From: Gremmenia infestans
Taxonomy: Eukaryota; Ascomycota; Leotiomycetes; Helotiales; Hamatocanthoscyphaceae
Reading direction: 5' to 3'
Assembly: GCA_032629725.1 (NCBI GenBank)
Contig: JAFEVB010000032.1
Coordinates: 992,001 to 1,056,000, forward strand
DNA length: 64,000 bases
The notes under the pieces are model-generated. The model saw only the letters and a program-made list of their open reading frames with translations, ran no database searches and had not been told where the DNA came from. Made by a program: the position numbers and the translations under genes. Positions 24,101 to 39,100 of the stretch are shown here, piece by piece. The stretch's first letter is position 1; each line of letters starts with the position of its first letter.

Positions 24101-27100
24101 TGACCAAACAAAGTGACGGTCGTTTGATTCTGCATCAGTGACAATTGTGAATTCAGTAAGAGGCCTATCAGTTTCAAATGTCAGCTATGCTTATTGAAGA
24201 AGGATTTGGACTGATTGGTGCTTGGAGGGTCTGAGATACACAAGACACTGGAATTCGCAGATTTTCCAAGTAAGTAAATGAAAAGCGTAGGAAATTTGCA
24301 TACCCGCCGTTATAAAGAGGCAGTTGAACCTGCACGTCGGAGACTTCCTGCAAATTAGTATATGTTTTCCACTCGATTGGTTCGGCCTGGAGGACCTGCA
24401 AGTTCACAGTTAGCGATAAATTACCGGGAAGAACCTGGAGTTTTGTAGATGTCTTATAACTCCCAGGACACTCATATCACTTACCACCTGAAGGAAAGAA
24501 GACGAGTTCATATGAACTACTCTGGTGCGCAAGATGTCGACTTCCTGGAGGGTTGCCTGCCAGGCTTGTTTGAAACGATCGAGATCCAAATCATTCGGAA
24601 GAAGGAAGACATTCTGTGCAACATAAGCTCCCTGCTGTTTCATGGAAAGAGTGATGAGCCCTTCTTGAAGCAGACTGCATGGATAAGCGTCCTGGATTTG
24701 TTCTCTAGGAACATGACACTGTTCAGCAAGCTCATGCACAACATCATCAATGGATTCGCTGTGTTTCAATAGAGAAAAGGGGACCAGCTCCGAGGAGTGT
24801 TCTTCTTTAACGGCGCTACAAATGGAGGCCATATCGCATAGTCTTGGGTTGCGAAATATACCCATGACACTTAATAAAATGCCCTCGGCTCTGGATAAGC
24901 CCACCAGTCGCATAGCAGAAACCGAATCTCCACCAAGCCTGAAGAAGTGATCCTCAAGACCCACAGAGCCTTGTTTTGATATGCTTAGGACCGTTTCCCA
25001 TAGCTTTTGTAATTTTCGCTCGATTGGGGACGTTGGAACCCTGGTGGTGTGGGTCTCAGACGTGGCAAGTCTATAAGGATTGGTAGCTTCTTTTGGTAGA
25101 GACTGCACGATATTGCGTAGTCTTGATCGATCGAGCTTGCCGGAACTTGTCCACGGCATTTTGGTCACCGGGATATATAATGACGGGATCATATAGGTAG
25201 GCAGAACCGAGGCTAACGAAGAATCGAGATTCTTAGCAATAGCCCTAGCCCCTTCTGACATTGACAATAATATATCATCAAAACCTGATATCCTCTCGTC
25301 CTCGGTATCGGAGCTAGAATTGTTGATTGCCGAAGAAAAGAAGGCTGCAAGCGCCTTGGTAGATCTGTTGCTCGTTGGTGCTACCATCTCCACAGCAGAT
25401 TGGTAATCGTCTGGGAGCATCGTCTTGACGTGATGTTCAATTTCCCCAAGCTCAATTCTTTGGCCATTCAACTTGACCTGTGTGTCTTTCCGTGCGACAA
25501 AGCTCAGAGATCCATCTGAGTTGTAGCGTACCTAAATCAAGGTCTCAAAGTTAGTGTAACTCTTGACGAGAACCTAAAAAACGCAAAAGTTGATGGGGAG
25601 TAAGGAATAAATCCAGTAATGGTTCAGGATGATGCATATCTTAACCCCAGAGTCAAAAGCGGGACTTTGCTCTAACTTACCAGATCACCGGTTCTATAAA
25701 CTCGCTCCTTATGCTGAAAATGTCTCAGCCAAGCAGGGTCGTTGACAAATACTTCGGCAGTTTTTTGTTCGTTTTTCAGATATCCGCGAGCAACCGTTCT
25801 GCCTTCGACAACAAGTTCCCCAACGCACCCAATAGGCACAAGTTTATTATAATCTCGAGGATCGACAACCCAAGTACGCCCACCGACTGCGTGTCCAATG
25901 TTAGATGGATCGCCGTTAATCTCATTGCCATGCTCGTCCACTTTGGTACTTGTACTTGCAATTACAGAGGTCTCGCTTGGACCATATGCATTGACAATGG
26001 CAACTTTCCCTTTCCATTTCGCAATATGTCCAGCCGCCATTGCCTCACCACCCGTGACGAGCGTTTTGAGACTAGGAACAGTCTTAGGAAATAGAGTGCT
26101 TGCAACTGAAGGTGTCAAGAGAGTCCACGTGATTCCCATTCGCTTGATCGCACCAGGAATATCATTCATTCGGTCCTGGTCACTTGGAATACAAATGCAG
26201 GCTCCTACGATGAGAGAAGTCAAGATTTCCATGACTGAGGCATCGAATGTCTAGACCCAAGGGAGTTAGCGAAACTTGGTAGAAAACGGTTGGGGAACTA
26301 GTACTCACATATGATGCAAACTGAAACACGCGAGAATCCGAACGCATGTGCATGGCCTTACTATGCTCAATAGCGCTTGTGCAAAATGCTCCATGTTCAA
26401 TGAGGGTGCCCTTAGGACGCCCAGTAGTACCGGAGGTAAAAATGGCATAAGCCACATTATCTGGTGAGACGATTGGAAGGACCGTAGGGGTTTTGTCGAG
26501 CTGATCTACGATGCCACGATCAACAACTAATACCTGTTTGCTGACAGCAGATATCTTCTCATAATTCTGCCGAGAGCAAAGGACCACGTTTGCATCCACG
26601 TCGTCGATGAATTGCTGGAGCCTACCCTGCGGATGGGTGTGGTCAAGTGGTACAAAAGCACCTCCAGCCTTCATGACAGCCACCATAGATACAACGGCCC
26701 ATGCTGTCTTTTCAAAGCACAAAGGGACAAATATTTCAGGTCCAACACCAAGCTCTATCAACTTAGCTGCCAAGCGCGTTGCAAGCTTATCCAATTCGAT
26801 GTAGCTCAATTCGGCATCCCAACTGCATACAGCTTGCTTGGACTTTGGATAAATCCGAGTTTGCTGCTGTACTATCTCGTGTATACACCTATTAGACTTT
26901 GGTGGAAGAGTCTGATTCCAAGCCAGAACCTGTTCGCGGCTGCGTTCACCGAAAAAGTTGAGGTCTCCGATGGCACTCTCTGGATTGTTTTCGATGATAG
27001 TATTCACTACGTGCTCAAACGTTTGGGCCAAATTGGAAGCCTGAGGAGCAGAGAGGGTCGTGGACCAATAACCGAAATGTATCTCAATTGCCGATTCAAA

Positions 27101-30100
27101 CGCTTCGACATTGACTGTGACATCGTATTCGCTGGGATCTTGTGCATCTACGATGTTAAACGATAATGCGGAGCCAGAAATGTGCGTGCTACTCGATCGC
27201 TTCTGAAAAGTGAAGGCAGTATTGAAGAGATGAGTCCCAGAAAGGCCGAGTTCGTGTTGCACCTCAGCGAGGGAGCAGCTTTGGTGGGCCATACCGTGGA
27301 TGAAGTCCGTCTGTATTTGCTCCAAAGCCTGGCTCATTTTAGTTGAGCTGCTTAGATTTGACCTACAGGTCAACATGTTGATGAAAGCTCCGACCGCAGC
27401 ATCCTGGATTCCACGGATAGGGGCGTCTCTCCCAGATGTCAAGTATCCAAAGCACACTTCTTCAGAGCCATTGTATAGTCGGAGAAGTATTGCCCAGGTG
27501 AGTTGCAACACATTCGAGAGGGTCAAACCATTCTCATTGCAGAACATACGGAGTTCCACGGCTTTTGAGAGATTAAGAACAAGCGATCGAAGAACTTTTG
27601 TCTCGTGCACTCCATCATTGAGCGATGTCAGAAGACAAGGCTCAACATCTGATAAGTAATTTTTCCAGTAGTTGATATCATCGTCTGGAAGGCTGGCCTG
27701 GATATGCGCGATGTAGTCACTGTAAAGTGGTCCGATGACATTATATGTCGATTTATTCTGTGCAGTATCGTCATTCATGGCTAGGAAACCGGCAACATCC
27801 CTAGAGTAAGCGTTTCCGTAGGCGTTTGAGAGGTCTCTTAGCAGGATGGGTATCGACGTGCCATCGCAAATACTATGGCTGATCTCGAGTTTGCACCAGA
27901 CACGATTACCGTCAGTCTTGCATAAAGTAAATCGATGTGGTGGCTGGGTGTCTCGGAAATTGAGGGACTGCTGCTCTTGAAGAGTCGAAAATACTTGTGA
28001 ATCCTCACACTCCAGCCAAGACACTCGAGCGATTCTATCCTTGAGCACAACTTGATCGGTGAGACCGTCTTCACAGACACTGTCAGTGAAGATAGTTCTC
28101 AGTGTCGCGTGTCGTCGAACAACTGCCTGCCAGGCTTCGGCAAGTAAGCGAACGTCAACTTGTGTTTCGAACTCTTTCGGCTTGGCTTCAAATGTAGCGC
28201 TATATGCGTAAAGGTTCGGGTCTTTCAATTGGGCAAGCAACATGCCTTGTTGTGTAGAAGAACACGGGTACACATCTTCAATATCGTCCAATGAAGACAC
28301 GCCAAGTTGCGGTAGCTTCTCGACCAGTTTTGAAATGCCGTTATAGGTGAGGGGAATGAGTGGAAAATTGCTCAAAGTAGACTCCACTTTCGACTGCGTA
28401 AGGGTTTTGGCTGCGTCTTCGAGGGATCTCTGACATTCAACCACCCAATGACGTATTTTGGCTTGACGTTTCATGCGGCGGTTGTAAGAGAAAGAAACCT
28501 TGAGAGTTGAGTTTTCGACGACGATCGAGATTTCGAATAGCGCGAATCGTGGCACATCCGCACCGATATCAAAGTTTTTGACCCCTTCAACAGCGTGAAA
28601 CAGGGATTCTTTTCGTTCTAGCTGTTGCATTTTGCCAAGATAATTAAGAGTGATTTCTGGACAATGGTTCGAAAAGCGCTCTCTCCCCTCTTCTGTAAGC
28701 AGTCGATAGGCGAAGTAAGGCCGACCTTTGTCTGGAATCCGATTCCTGAGGTCTTTGGTCCAGCGGATAGTGTTAATTAGATCCGTTTCGACGTCTAAGC
28801 TAGACGGAAGATAGATCGGGCACATGGTAGTGAACCTACATCGAATTAGTGATATTTTCAAGTGTAGAGAGTAAGATCTAAGATAATAAACCACTCTTCG
28901 GGAATCCCAACACCGCAGAAATTAAGGGGCGGGTGAGGAAAAGTTTAGTTACCATCCAACTGTTCGCGAGACATCCAGCTTCGAAGCCCAAGTTTCTCGA
29001 CCGTGTGCTTCATTGTACACTGCTGGGATTGTCGCTCGATCTGAGAAAACTTTGTGGAAAGATTGCAGTACAGCGCCGAGGAAGACATCAACTGGCTCCG
29101 TTTGCAATGACTCGTGGCATACCCCAAGAAGTAAAAGCGTAGTTTCTGTGTCGATTTCAAAGCCATCTTCAATGGTATCTCCATATACATTGGGCTTGTC
29201 CACCATATCCCAATAGGAGAAATCGGCATTTGGGATATCTTCTGGGTGGAATAACCTTTTGGGAATTAATTGCTGCGAATGCTCTGTTTGAAGGCGTGAC
29301 CACGCCTGGAAGGGTATAGAACTTTGCAGCTTTAATGCGCCTGTATTCAACATGTCTTCCAGATCTTGCAAGATGATCCGCCAACTAACAACATCAATTG
29401 CTAGGTGGTGGGATATGAGGGAAAGAATTTGAGATCTTTCGTCACTAATATTGAATAGGTCGACCGCAAAGATGGGGCCGTTTTGAATGTCGAGACCTTT
29501 CTGCTGAGTCTCAATTAGGCTGTCCAATTGGTCTCTGGTCGTTGTTGTTACGCTATAGTGATACGAGTTGGATATATTACGGGAGATTTGTTGTTTCCAC
29601 TCCCCAGTCGCGATCTTGTTGAATCGTGCCCGTAGCATGGAATGCGAGAGCATCAACGACTCAACGGCAAGTGCGAGACTCTCGGAAGTTATGTTCCGTG
29701 TTAGTCTAAGTAGTACACTCTGATTAAAGTGGTTGAATTTGTCTCCAACGCATTCGAAGTAGAGCTTTTGGATTGGGGAAAGATCAAAATCTGTATCTAA
29801 CTCTTCTTCGTGAGAACTCTCTGCTTCTGGGAGCGTTACTCTCAATGCGAGCTGGGAGATGCTTTTACTATTGTTAACTTTAGGATCAGCAGTTGTTCAA
29901 TATGAATTTTGTTTGTCGGGAAATAATTCAAAGACACGAAGAGGACGTGGTGAAACTTACCTCTGGATGATATCTTGGACTGTCACACCTAATCCCTCTG
30001 CTCTGCAGCTCGACATGACTTGCATGGCACTTATAGAATCGCCACCAGCTGAAAGAAAATTTTGCTGAAGGCTAATGTGATCTGGCGAGAGATTGAGGGC

Positions 30101-33100
30101 AGCTCCCCAAATGGCCTGTAGTTGCCGTTCCACCGCAGTCCCGGTCGTTTTCTTGAAAGAACTTTCAACATCCGAAATTTGATGATACACTTCAGAGCTC
30201 ATTTCCTCTACCCACTTCTCGATACGTTTACGGTCAAGCTTTCCAGACGGTAGAAGAGGCAAACCTTCCACTATGACCCAGTTTGAAGGTATCATATACC
30301 CAGGTAGATAATCACGGAGTCTATCTCGGATAGGGGCGAGATAAAATGCACTTGCCTCTCGATTAACGATATTGAGTCCACGGGCCATTATGTTTGTAGT
30401 CGCTAACTCCTGGAGTGACAGAACGGACACAAGCCTCTTCTTGCAGAAGCCTGCTTTTGGGATCGTGACCAGGGCGTGTTGTATGGCAGGATCGGTTTTG
30501 AGGTGAACCTCGACTTCTCCTAATTCGATTCGTTGGCCGCGTATTTTAGTTTGGTGGTCGTGGCGCCCACAGAAAAGCAAGCTTCCATCTGCGGCATACT
30601 TGACCAGATCCCCTGTTCGATAAAACCTTCTTGATGCCGTGCTAGCGGGGTGGTTCTGTGCTAGCGACCACTCGGGATTTTTTATGAACACCTCTTCTGT
30701 CTTCGAATTGTTATTGAGGTAACCCTGGGCGAGAATAGGCCCTTCTACAATAAGCTCTCCTACAGATCCAATTGGAACAAGTCGGTTCGGATTCGACCTA
30801 TCGGTAATCCAAGAACGGCAGCCAACTGCTCTTCCCATATTGCTAGGGTCGGTGGAAAGCGTCATCTGAGGATTTGCAGTGGCTACGACTGCACATTCGC
30901 TAGGGCCGTAAGCGTTGATAAGTTCAAGTTTATCAGCCCAGGTTGAAATATGGGTCTGGCTCATAGCTTCTCCTCCAAGGACCAAAGTTTTCAGGGTGGG
31001 GACAGCGGAAGGTTGAATGGTCTGTATAAAAGATGGCGTCAACAACGTCCATGTGATGTTCAGCTCATTGATGACATCGGTGATTCGATTCATTCTTGAG
31101 TCTTCATCGGGCACACAGATGCAAGCCCCAATAATCAAGCTTGTGAGAATTTCAAGCAAGCTTGCATCAAAAGTCTTCAGCTACTGTTAGCGACTGAGGA
31201 AATGACTCCTTTGCTTTGGGTTACTCACGTATGATGCAAATTGTAGTACTCGAGAACTCGATAACATGCCTAAAGCCGGACCATGTTCCACGGCACCAGC
31301 GCAAAACGCATTATGCTGGACTATGGTTCCCCTAAATTCGTGTTAATATGAAAATGCTTTTCATGGTGCTGGGTTCTACTAACTTTGGTTTACCGGTCGA
31401 GCCGCTTGTATAGATGACATACGCAACACTGTTACTATCCACAGCTGGAAGTGATTCTTCGTGCTTCGGTAGCTTCTCTATCATTTCAAGATCGACCGCG
31501 ATTGCATCAGAGGCAACCAATTTACAAAGATCCAGCAATCGAGGCGAACACAGTACCGTTCTTGCGTCTGTGTCTTTTATAATGTCCCGCAGACGAGCAA
31601 CAGGGGCTGCGGGATCCAAAGGCACAAAAGCCGCGCCACATTTCAATACAGCGACCATAGAACAAATCGTAAAAGCAGATTTATCAAAACAGACGGGTAT
31701 GAGGGTATTTTCCAACTTTTGTTCCAGGAGATAATGTGCCAGCTGAGTTGAAAGTCGATCAAGTTCCCAATAACTCAACTTTACGTCATGCGCATCGACT
31801 GCCAGACCCCACTTTGGCTGTTGAAGAACCCGGCGGCTGATCATGTCATGGATACATTCATCAACCAGCCTCGGCTTCGTACTGTTCCAGTTCAAGATGG
31901 CTTGCTCGTCTTCTGGTTTGAGCATCTTCACTTGCCCTAGCTTCAAACGTTGGTTGTCTGGACAATTGAGGACACTAAGAACAAATTCAAATTGGCGCAG
32001 CATTTGATCCACCAGCCAACTGGAAACGACATCTTTGTCATAGTAAGCATCGATGGTTGCCTTATTCTCTCCGACTTGGCAAGACACGGTGAGTGGATAA
32101 GAGTAGAAATTCGTCCCAGTTGTACCACTGTTCTGCAAGTCCCAAAAGCCATCCGCTGCTTCTTTACTATCATGATGGATAGCTAGAAGATTTTGAAATC
32201 CGCAAGCAATTGCTGCGTCGTCACTGAGATGTTTGATGTGTTGAAGCCCTGAATATTGATAAGGGATAGCCTCCGCAGATTGAGCTTGTATGTCTTCAAG
32301 GAACTTCCCAATACTAGCTTCCGCGTCGATCCTGACACGTGTTGGAACTGTTGCAAGTGTTGGCCCTATGATATTTGCAAGATCGGGAACAGGAGCGTCT
32401 CGGCCGGTCAAAGTCTCTCCAAACACGACATCATCAGAGCTGCCTGAGTAGATTGCCACTACTAGTGCCCAAGAAGCTCGGATTACGGATGGCAATGTAA
32501 TGTGGCTTCCATTTTCCCGAATGAGAGAAGCAGAATGCGAAGAAGTGCTAGTCGCGTGTATACGATAAGTAGGGTTTGGAAGAGTAGGAAAGTGTATGGA
32601 TGTTGTTCCTGATAGCCTGGATCGCCAAAAGTCGTCTGACTCGGATGCATTGATTTCCGAGAGGAATTTGATAAATCGGGGGTATCCTGCTCCTATCGCC
32701 ATATCGACGGTTCTGATATCATGGTAGCAAGCCTCAACTCTTTCGAGCAATAGAGAAATACACCAGCCGTCGTAAATTGCATGGTGGGCTGTCCAGACAA
32801 AATGAGTACTCGCAGGACTTTCAACTATTGTGTATCTAGAAAGCGGGCCTCCATTATATGAAGGTAATTGGCGATCTTGTTCCACAAAATCTGAGAGATT
32901 GGCAATTTCATGCCACGTAATTGGCTCTCTAGTGATTACTTGGAGGAAGCCAACGGACTCAGTATGAACAATCCTTGTTCGTAGGATGATTTCCGCTTCG
33001 ACAACCTTTTCCCAGGCCGAACGGAACCTGTCTAGATTGATACCAGGTGGCAAGCGATAGATATTTTGTGCAACGTAAGCACCCGGATCCTTGCTGGATA

Positions 33101-36100
33101 ACGCAATGAGACCTTGCTGGAGGCTGGTGCACGGATAGACGTCGTAAATGGATTCAATTTCCATATGGCATTGAGAAGCTAACTCAGCAAGCAATTCCGG
33201 AATAGATTTGTTAATCCGTAAAAGACTAAAGGGCTCAATAGCCAATTGCGAAGTAATATTATCAAGGCTAGAGAGAAGAGTTGCATCGGCTGCTAGATCT
33301 GAGAGTCTTGGCTTTCGGAATATGTCAGCTACACCCAAACACACTCCTTCGGCGCGAGCAGCCGCGATAAGTCTCATAGCCGTTATAGAATCCCCGGTGC
33401 ATTTGAAGAAGTTGTCATCGGCGCCGACAGAATAGTCGAGATTTAATACTGATTCCCACAAGTGAGCAAGAAGCTTTTCCATTTCCGTGGATGGCTGTCT
33501 TCCAGTTCTCCGTGCGAGTTTGTATCCTGTAATTTGATCTCCAGATAGTGACTGGCAAACTGTGCGTAGTTTACGACGATCAAGTTTTCCAGAAGACGTC
33601 ATCGGCATGGAAGAGACTGGGATGTATACACTTGGTACCATATAAGCCGGAAGTGCAGCTGAGATGGCGGCTTCCAATGCCGCTGAAATCGACCTCACTT
33701 CGTCAGACATAGCCAGTAGGAATTCGTTGGGGCTGGCATCCCCTCCCGATGATAGGCATATGAATACCGCAAGTGCCTTGGCTGCTGCTGAGACTGGAAT
33801 GAGTTCCACAGCAGATTTGACATCAATATTGAGATTGCGCTTCACATGGTGCTCAATTTCGCCGAGTTCGAGACGCTGCCCATTCAACTTCACTATATGG
33901 CAATTAGTATTAAACGTAGTATTGGATCTAGAGGTCATATCCGGATGTGAAAATAATGGTGGCTAATGAGCAAAATAACATACCTTGCGTGTCTTTTCGT
34001 CCCAAATACGTGATAGTTCCATCCGAATTGTATCTGCATAGGTCACCCGTCTTATAAAATCGGTCGTTGCGGCCAGAGGCCCACATCGGATTTCGGATGA
34101 AAGCTTCTGATGTTTTGTCGGGATCGTTAAGGTACCCACGAGCTAGGATTGGGCCCTCGATAAGCAGTTCTCCAACACAGCCTATTGGCACAAGACGATC
34201 GTGATTTGATGGATCCACAATCCATGAAACACTACCAATTGATTTGCCGATGTTAGTAGCTTCAGTTGACCTTCTAAGATCGCCATTCCAGGTCGAGTTT
34301 ATCGAGCACTCTGAAGGGCCGTAGCAGCAATGAAGCGCAACTGCATTGCCCCAGACCTCAATATTATCCTTAGTGAGTGGTTCTCCTCCCAAACTCAAAC
34401 CTTTGACGTTAGGGACATCAGAGGGGTGGAGCAGACTAGCCACCGTAGGCGTGATATCCATGAAATTAACCCCAAGTTTGTTGACGGCGCCTGCTAGATT
34501 ATTGAAGCGATCATGCTCGGATGGGACGCATACACATCCTCCGCGCATTAAGGCAATGAATATCTCGGCAAGTGAATTATCAAAAGTCTTTGAATCTGTA
34601 TCAGCAAATTTCAGAGGGGGAAGCTGTCAATGACTTACATAAGAAGCGAACTGCAGAACTCTCGATCCAGGGCCCCAGCCGTACGCACTCCCAGTTGCTA
34701 GCCCACTGCTGCAGATTGCCTTATTTTCTAGGACAACGCCTTTGGGAGTGCCAGTACTACCAGAAGTAAAAATTACGAAAGCTGCGTTGTTCGGTCCAAC
34801 AGTAGAGCATTTCCAGTCACCAGGACTTGGAAGTTTATCCAACAGCTCTTTACACACTGGTATGACATGTACATCCATATCGGAAAACAACTCTGCTCGA
34901 GACGGGGATGCCAAAATAACTTTCGCATCAGTATCTCTTACTCGAAGTTCAAGGGCACTCCTTGGGTGAGTTGCATCGAGAGGGACAGCCGCAGCCCCAG
35001 CTTTCAAAACGGAAAGCATCGAAACAATTGCATACGAAGATTTATCAAAGCAAGTAGGAACAAATGTCTCTGGTCCAATGCCCATACTGGAAAGAAAAAA
35101 GGCTAGGCGTCCACTTATATCATTAAGTTCACCATAATTCAGTTCCAAATCGAACCCGCAGACAGCGGGAGCACCAGGCCGCATCTCAGCCTGCTGTTCA
35201 ATGATTGTATGGACGCATTCATCGACAGTCTGGGGCATCGTGGCATTCCATCTATAAACTTGTTCTCGACTTTCATTGCTGAAGTGATCTAGGCTTTCAA
35301 TCGTCTCGCTTGAATGAAGGACGATGTTTCGAAGACACTGCGTAAATGTGCTGCCGACATTCACAGCTTGTCCATTGGATATGTAATCGGTCCAGTAATC
35401 GAGATCTATAGCCGCATTGTCATCTGAAGCCTCAATGTTCAGGGAAATGCTGTATTCTGTTGGGTCGTACGTGGGCAAGCATTCCGAGAAGGAAACATTG
35501 GTCGAACCAGCATTCGATTCAGATGGAAGTCGTCGATAAGAAAGGGCGGTGTTGAAAAGAGCAGTGCCGGATAATCGTAATGCATGCTGCACCTCTGCTA
35601 GTGAGGTTGTACGATATGGCAAGCTATCAATGTAGTCCTTTTGGACTTGGTCAAGTACTGCACCAAGGCGGCTTGCAGGTGCAGTTCTGACACGACAGAC
35701 AAGCAAATTAATGAAAGGTCCTACAGCATCCTCAATGCCGTCAACAGGAGCGTCTCTCCCAGAAGTCAAATATCCAAAGCAGGTGTCTTCGGAAGAGGTA
35801 AAGCTTCGCAAAGTGAGTCCCCAGGCCGTATGAAGAACGTTTGAGAAGGTGACTCCATTGCCATCGCAGAACTTCTGCAGTTCCAAGAATTGGGATGGTT
35901 TGAAATCCAGTCGTATTGTTTTTAGATTTTTATCAGAAACTTGTCCGTCGTTAAGCTGCGGAAAACTGCAAACGTCCAGACCAGACAGATACGATTTCCA
36001 GTACTCGATGCTTACGTCGCTCGGCTGGTTCTGTAGATAGGAAATGTAATCGCTATAGAGCGGCCCGGGTCTCTGTGGGAGGAGGTTCTCGTAAGCGGCA

Positions 36101-39100
36101 GTAAGATCTCTCAAGATAATGGACATTGAAGTCCCGTCCATTATTGCGTGGCTAATCTCCAGCTTGCAGAATATTTTCCCCTCTGAAGTGTCGCAAATCG
36201 TGAAACGGTGAGGCGGACGGGAGTTGTCATGTTCCAAGGACCTTGCTTTGGCTAGCATACTTAGAGCTTCGTCTTCATGAGTGCAGTGTTCTATTATGAC
36301 TTTTGAGAGGACCTGTTTGAGAACAACTTGGTCATAAAGTCCATCATCTTTGCTCACACTATCGATGAAGACAGTTCGTAGTAGAGGGTGGCGGCGCACT
36401 ACCTCCAGCCACGCCAGTTGTAAACGCTTGCTGTTGGCTCGAATACCATTCTGAACTTGTAATTCGCAGATGACATGGACAGCATAAAACGCAGAGCTCT
36501 TGGTCTGACTGATAAGAAGCCCTTCTTGCATGGAGGAACAAGGATAGATGTCTTCCACATCATCAATACTAGAGATCCCAAGAGGCGGAAGGCTGGAATT
36601 GATCATCGAGGTAAAGTTCTCAGTTGTAAGGGACAGAAGAGGGAAATCTCCCGGCGTTGCTTGAGGCTCCATCTTCGCTAACGTCTCTGTGAGGAGAATT
36701 ATCGTACTTTGACAAGCTGTTATCCAATTCGATATTTTGTCTTGATGCATCATGTCGCGATTAAATGTGAATGAAAACCTAAGTTTGCCTTGTACAATTA
36801 CTGCAGATATTTCGAAGAGGCCGAACCGTGGGGTATCGTGCCCAACGTCTGCTGTGCCACCAGCACCTTTTGCCTCACCAGCCATGTCTTCGACCGGTGT
36901 CAGAAGAGCGCCTTTCCGTTCAAGCTGCTGGTATTGGCCTAGGTAGTTGAATGTGACTTCTAGCGTGGATGATTTGCCGTATTTGGATTTGCCTTTGTCG
37001 GTTAAGCACCGACTCGCAAAGTACGGCCTTCCGTTATCTGGAATTCTCCTTCGAAGGTCTTTTACTTCTTTTACAGTATTGACCAGATCCCTGGACACCG
37101 TTGGTGGGACGCAAACAGGATACATGATCGTAAACCACCCTACAGTTCTGGATAGATCTGCTGCAATGCCAGAGATTTTTTCCCTGCCGTGCCCCTCATT
37201 GTATATAGCTGGCGCGGGGCGATCCGTGAATATAAGGGAGAAAGAATGTATCAATGAAGACAGCAGAAGATCGATAGTTTCTGTTCGGAGCGTCTCGTGG
37301 CAAAGGGTGGAAAGCCTCGAAGTGGTAGTCGCGTCAACTTCAAACCCCTCGCACTTGACTTGGCCGTAGGTATTTGCGTGATTGGTCATTCCCCAGTATT
37401 CAGTATCACCAGATGGCACATCGTGGATAGGTAAAACCTTGTCAACAGCAAGCTTCTGGCAATCTTCGGCCTGAAATCGACACCAGGTTTGAAATGACAA
37501 TGGCTTTTGCGTCGGGGGACTACTTCGATTTATCAGAAGCTCCTCCAGATCTTCTAGGATTATGCGCCAGCTGACCAAATCGATCACCAAATGATGCCCT
37601 ACCATGAATAAGAGTTGATCGCTCCCGTCGACGTCAAAAAGATCGACAGCAAAAAGCGGCCCGGAGGTAGGATCAAGGCAAGTTTGGCTATCAGATATGG
37701 CAATAGTAGCTTCCGTGCGATCGTCAATTTGATGGGCTTTGAGCCGGTATGAGGTGGAAATATCTGGAGTGATCCACTGCTGCCATCCCTTATTTGTGTT
37801 CTCGAATCGTGCTCGGAGCATTGAATGCCGCTTAACAATTGTCTCCACTGCGGTACGGAGGTCTTCCTTATGAATCTTCCGAGTAACGCGGAGAAAGAAA
37901 CTTTGGTTGAAGTGGCCTTGCCCTTGGTTTGGGAGCTCAAAGAACAGATTTTGGATAGGAGAAAGATCAAAATTCTGGTTTAGTAACTCTTCATGGTGCA
38001 TTTGATGCTCTACAGCTTTCGCACATTGAGCAAGTTGCTTGATACCCTTGCTGCGGAGGATTTCCTGGACCCCAAGACTGATGTCTTCCTTGACACATTG
38101 TCCCTTGACCTGCATAGCACTGATGGAGTCTCCACCGAGAGAAAGGAATGCAGATTCAAGTCCAACATGATCCAATTCGATATTGAGGACATGGCTCCAG
38201 ATCTGGCGCAGCTTGTTTTCCATCTCAGTTGTAGGTCCTCCAAACGTTCCTAAGGTATTTTCACTCAGTTGTGCATCAACGATGCGACGGTATGAATTTT
38301 CATCCATGTTCTCCACCCAGGTTGCTGTTATCCTGCGGTCGAGTTTCCCTGAAGGAAGTGTAGGAACTTTTTCTATGATTAACCACATTGATGGCACCAT
38401 ATGCGATGGCAGCCGGGACAGTAAGCGCTGTCTCATAATTTCGGGCCAGTTGCCGTCGACGAGTGTGAAGTTGAGGTTTCCACTGACTTCATTGGAACTC
38501 TTAAGAGACAGAACAGCGACAAGCCGATCCTTGAGATGACCAGACTTCGGAAGAAGAGCCAAAGCATGTTTAACATCGGGGTCAACATTGATGTGATGCT
38601 CAACCTCCCCAAGCTCAACACGTTGCCCATGGACTGTAGCAGAGTGTCTAATTAGCCAACGCTCCCTATGCATCAAAATACTAAAGCTTATGATAGATAT
38701 ATGAGTAGGAAAGTTTCTGTTGCGAAGATACTATTGAGGCACAATGCTTACCTTTGACCTGTGTATCCTTTCGTCCGATGAACATTAGAGTCCCATCAGA
38801 ACATTGTCTCACCAAATCTCCGGTTCGGTAAAACCTCCAATTCTGCTTGTCGGCATTAAAAAGAGGAGCAAAGGTTGTTGTTGGAATGAATGACTCCGTA
38901 GTCTTATCTGGCTGCCCGTAATAGCCTCTCGCCAGGGTCGGACCTTGCACCAGAAGTTCTCCAACGCAACCCACCGGCACAAGACAATTATAGTCAGATT
39001 GCTCAACTACCCACAGATGAGCCCCAGTTGCACTTCCAATATGTGTTGGAGATGTGCTAGGTGTGACGTGCGAGTTGACTGCAGCAGCCACCGAACATTC

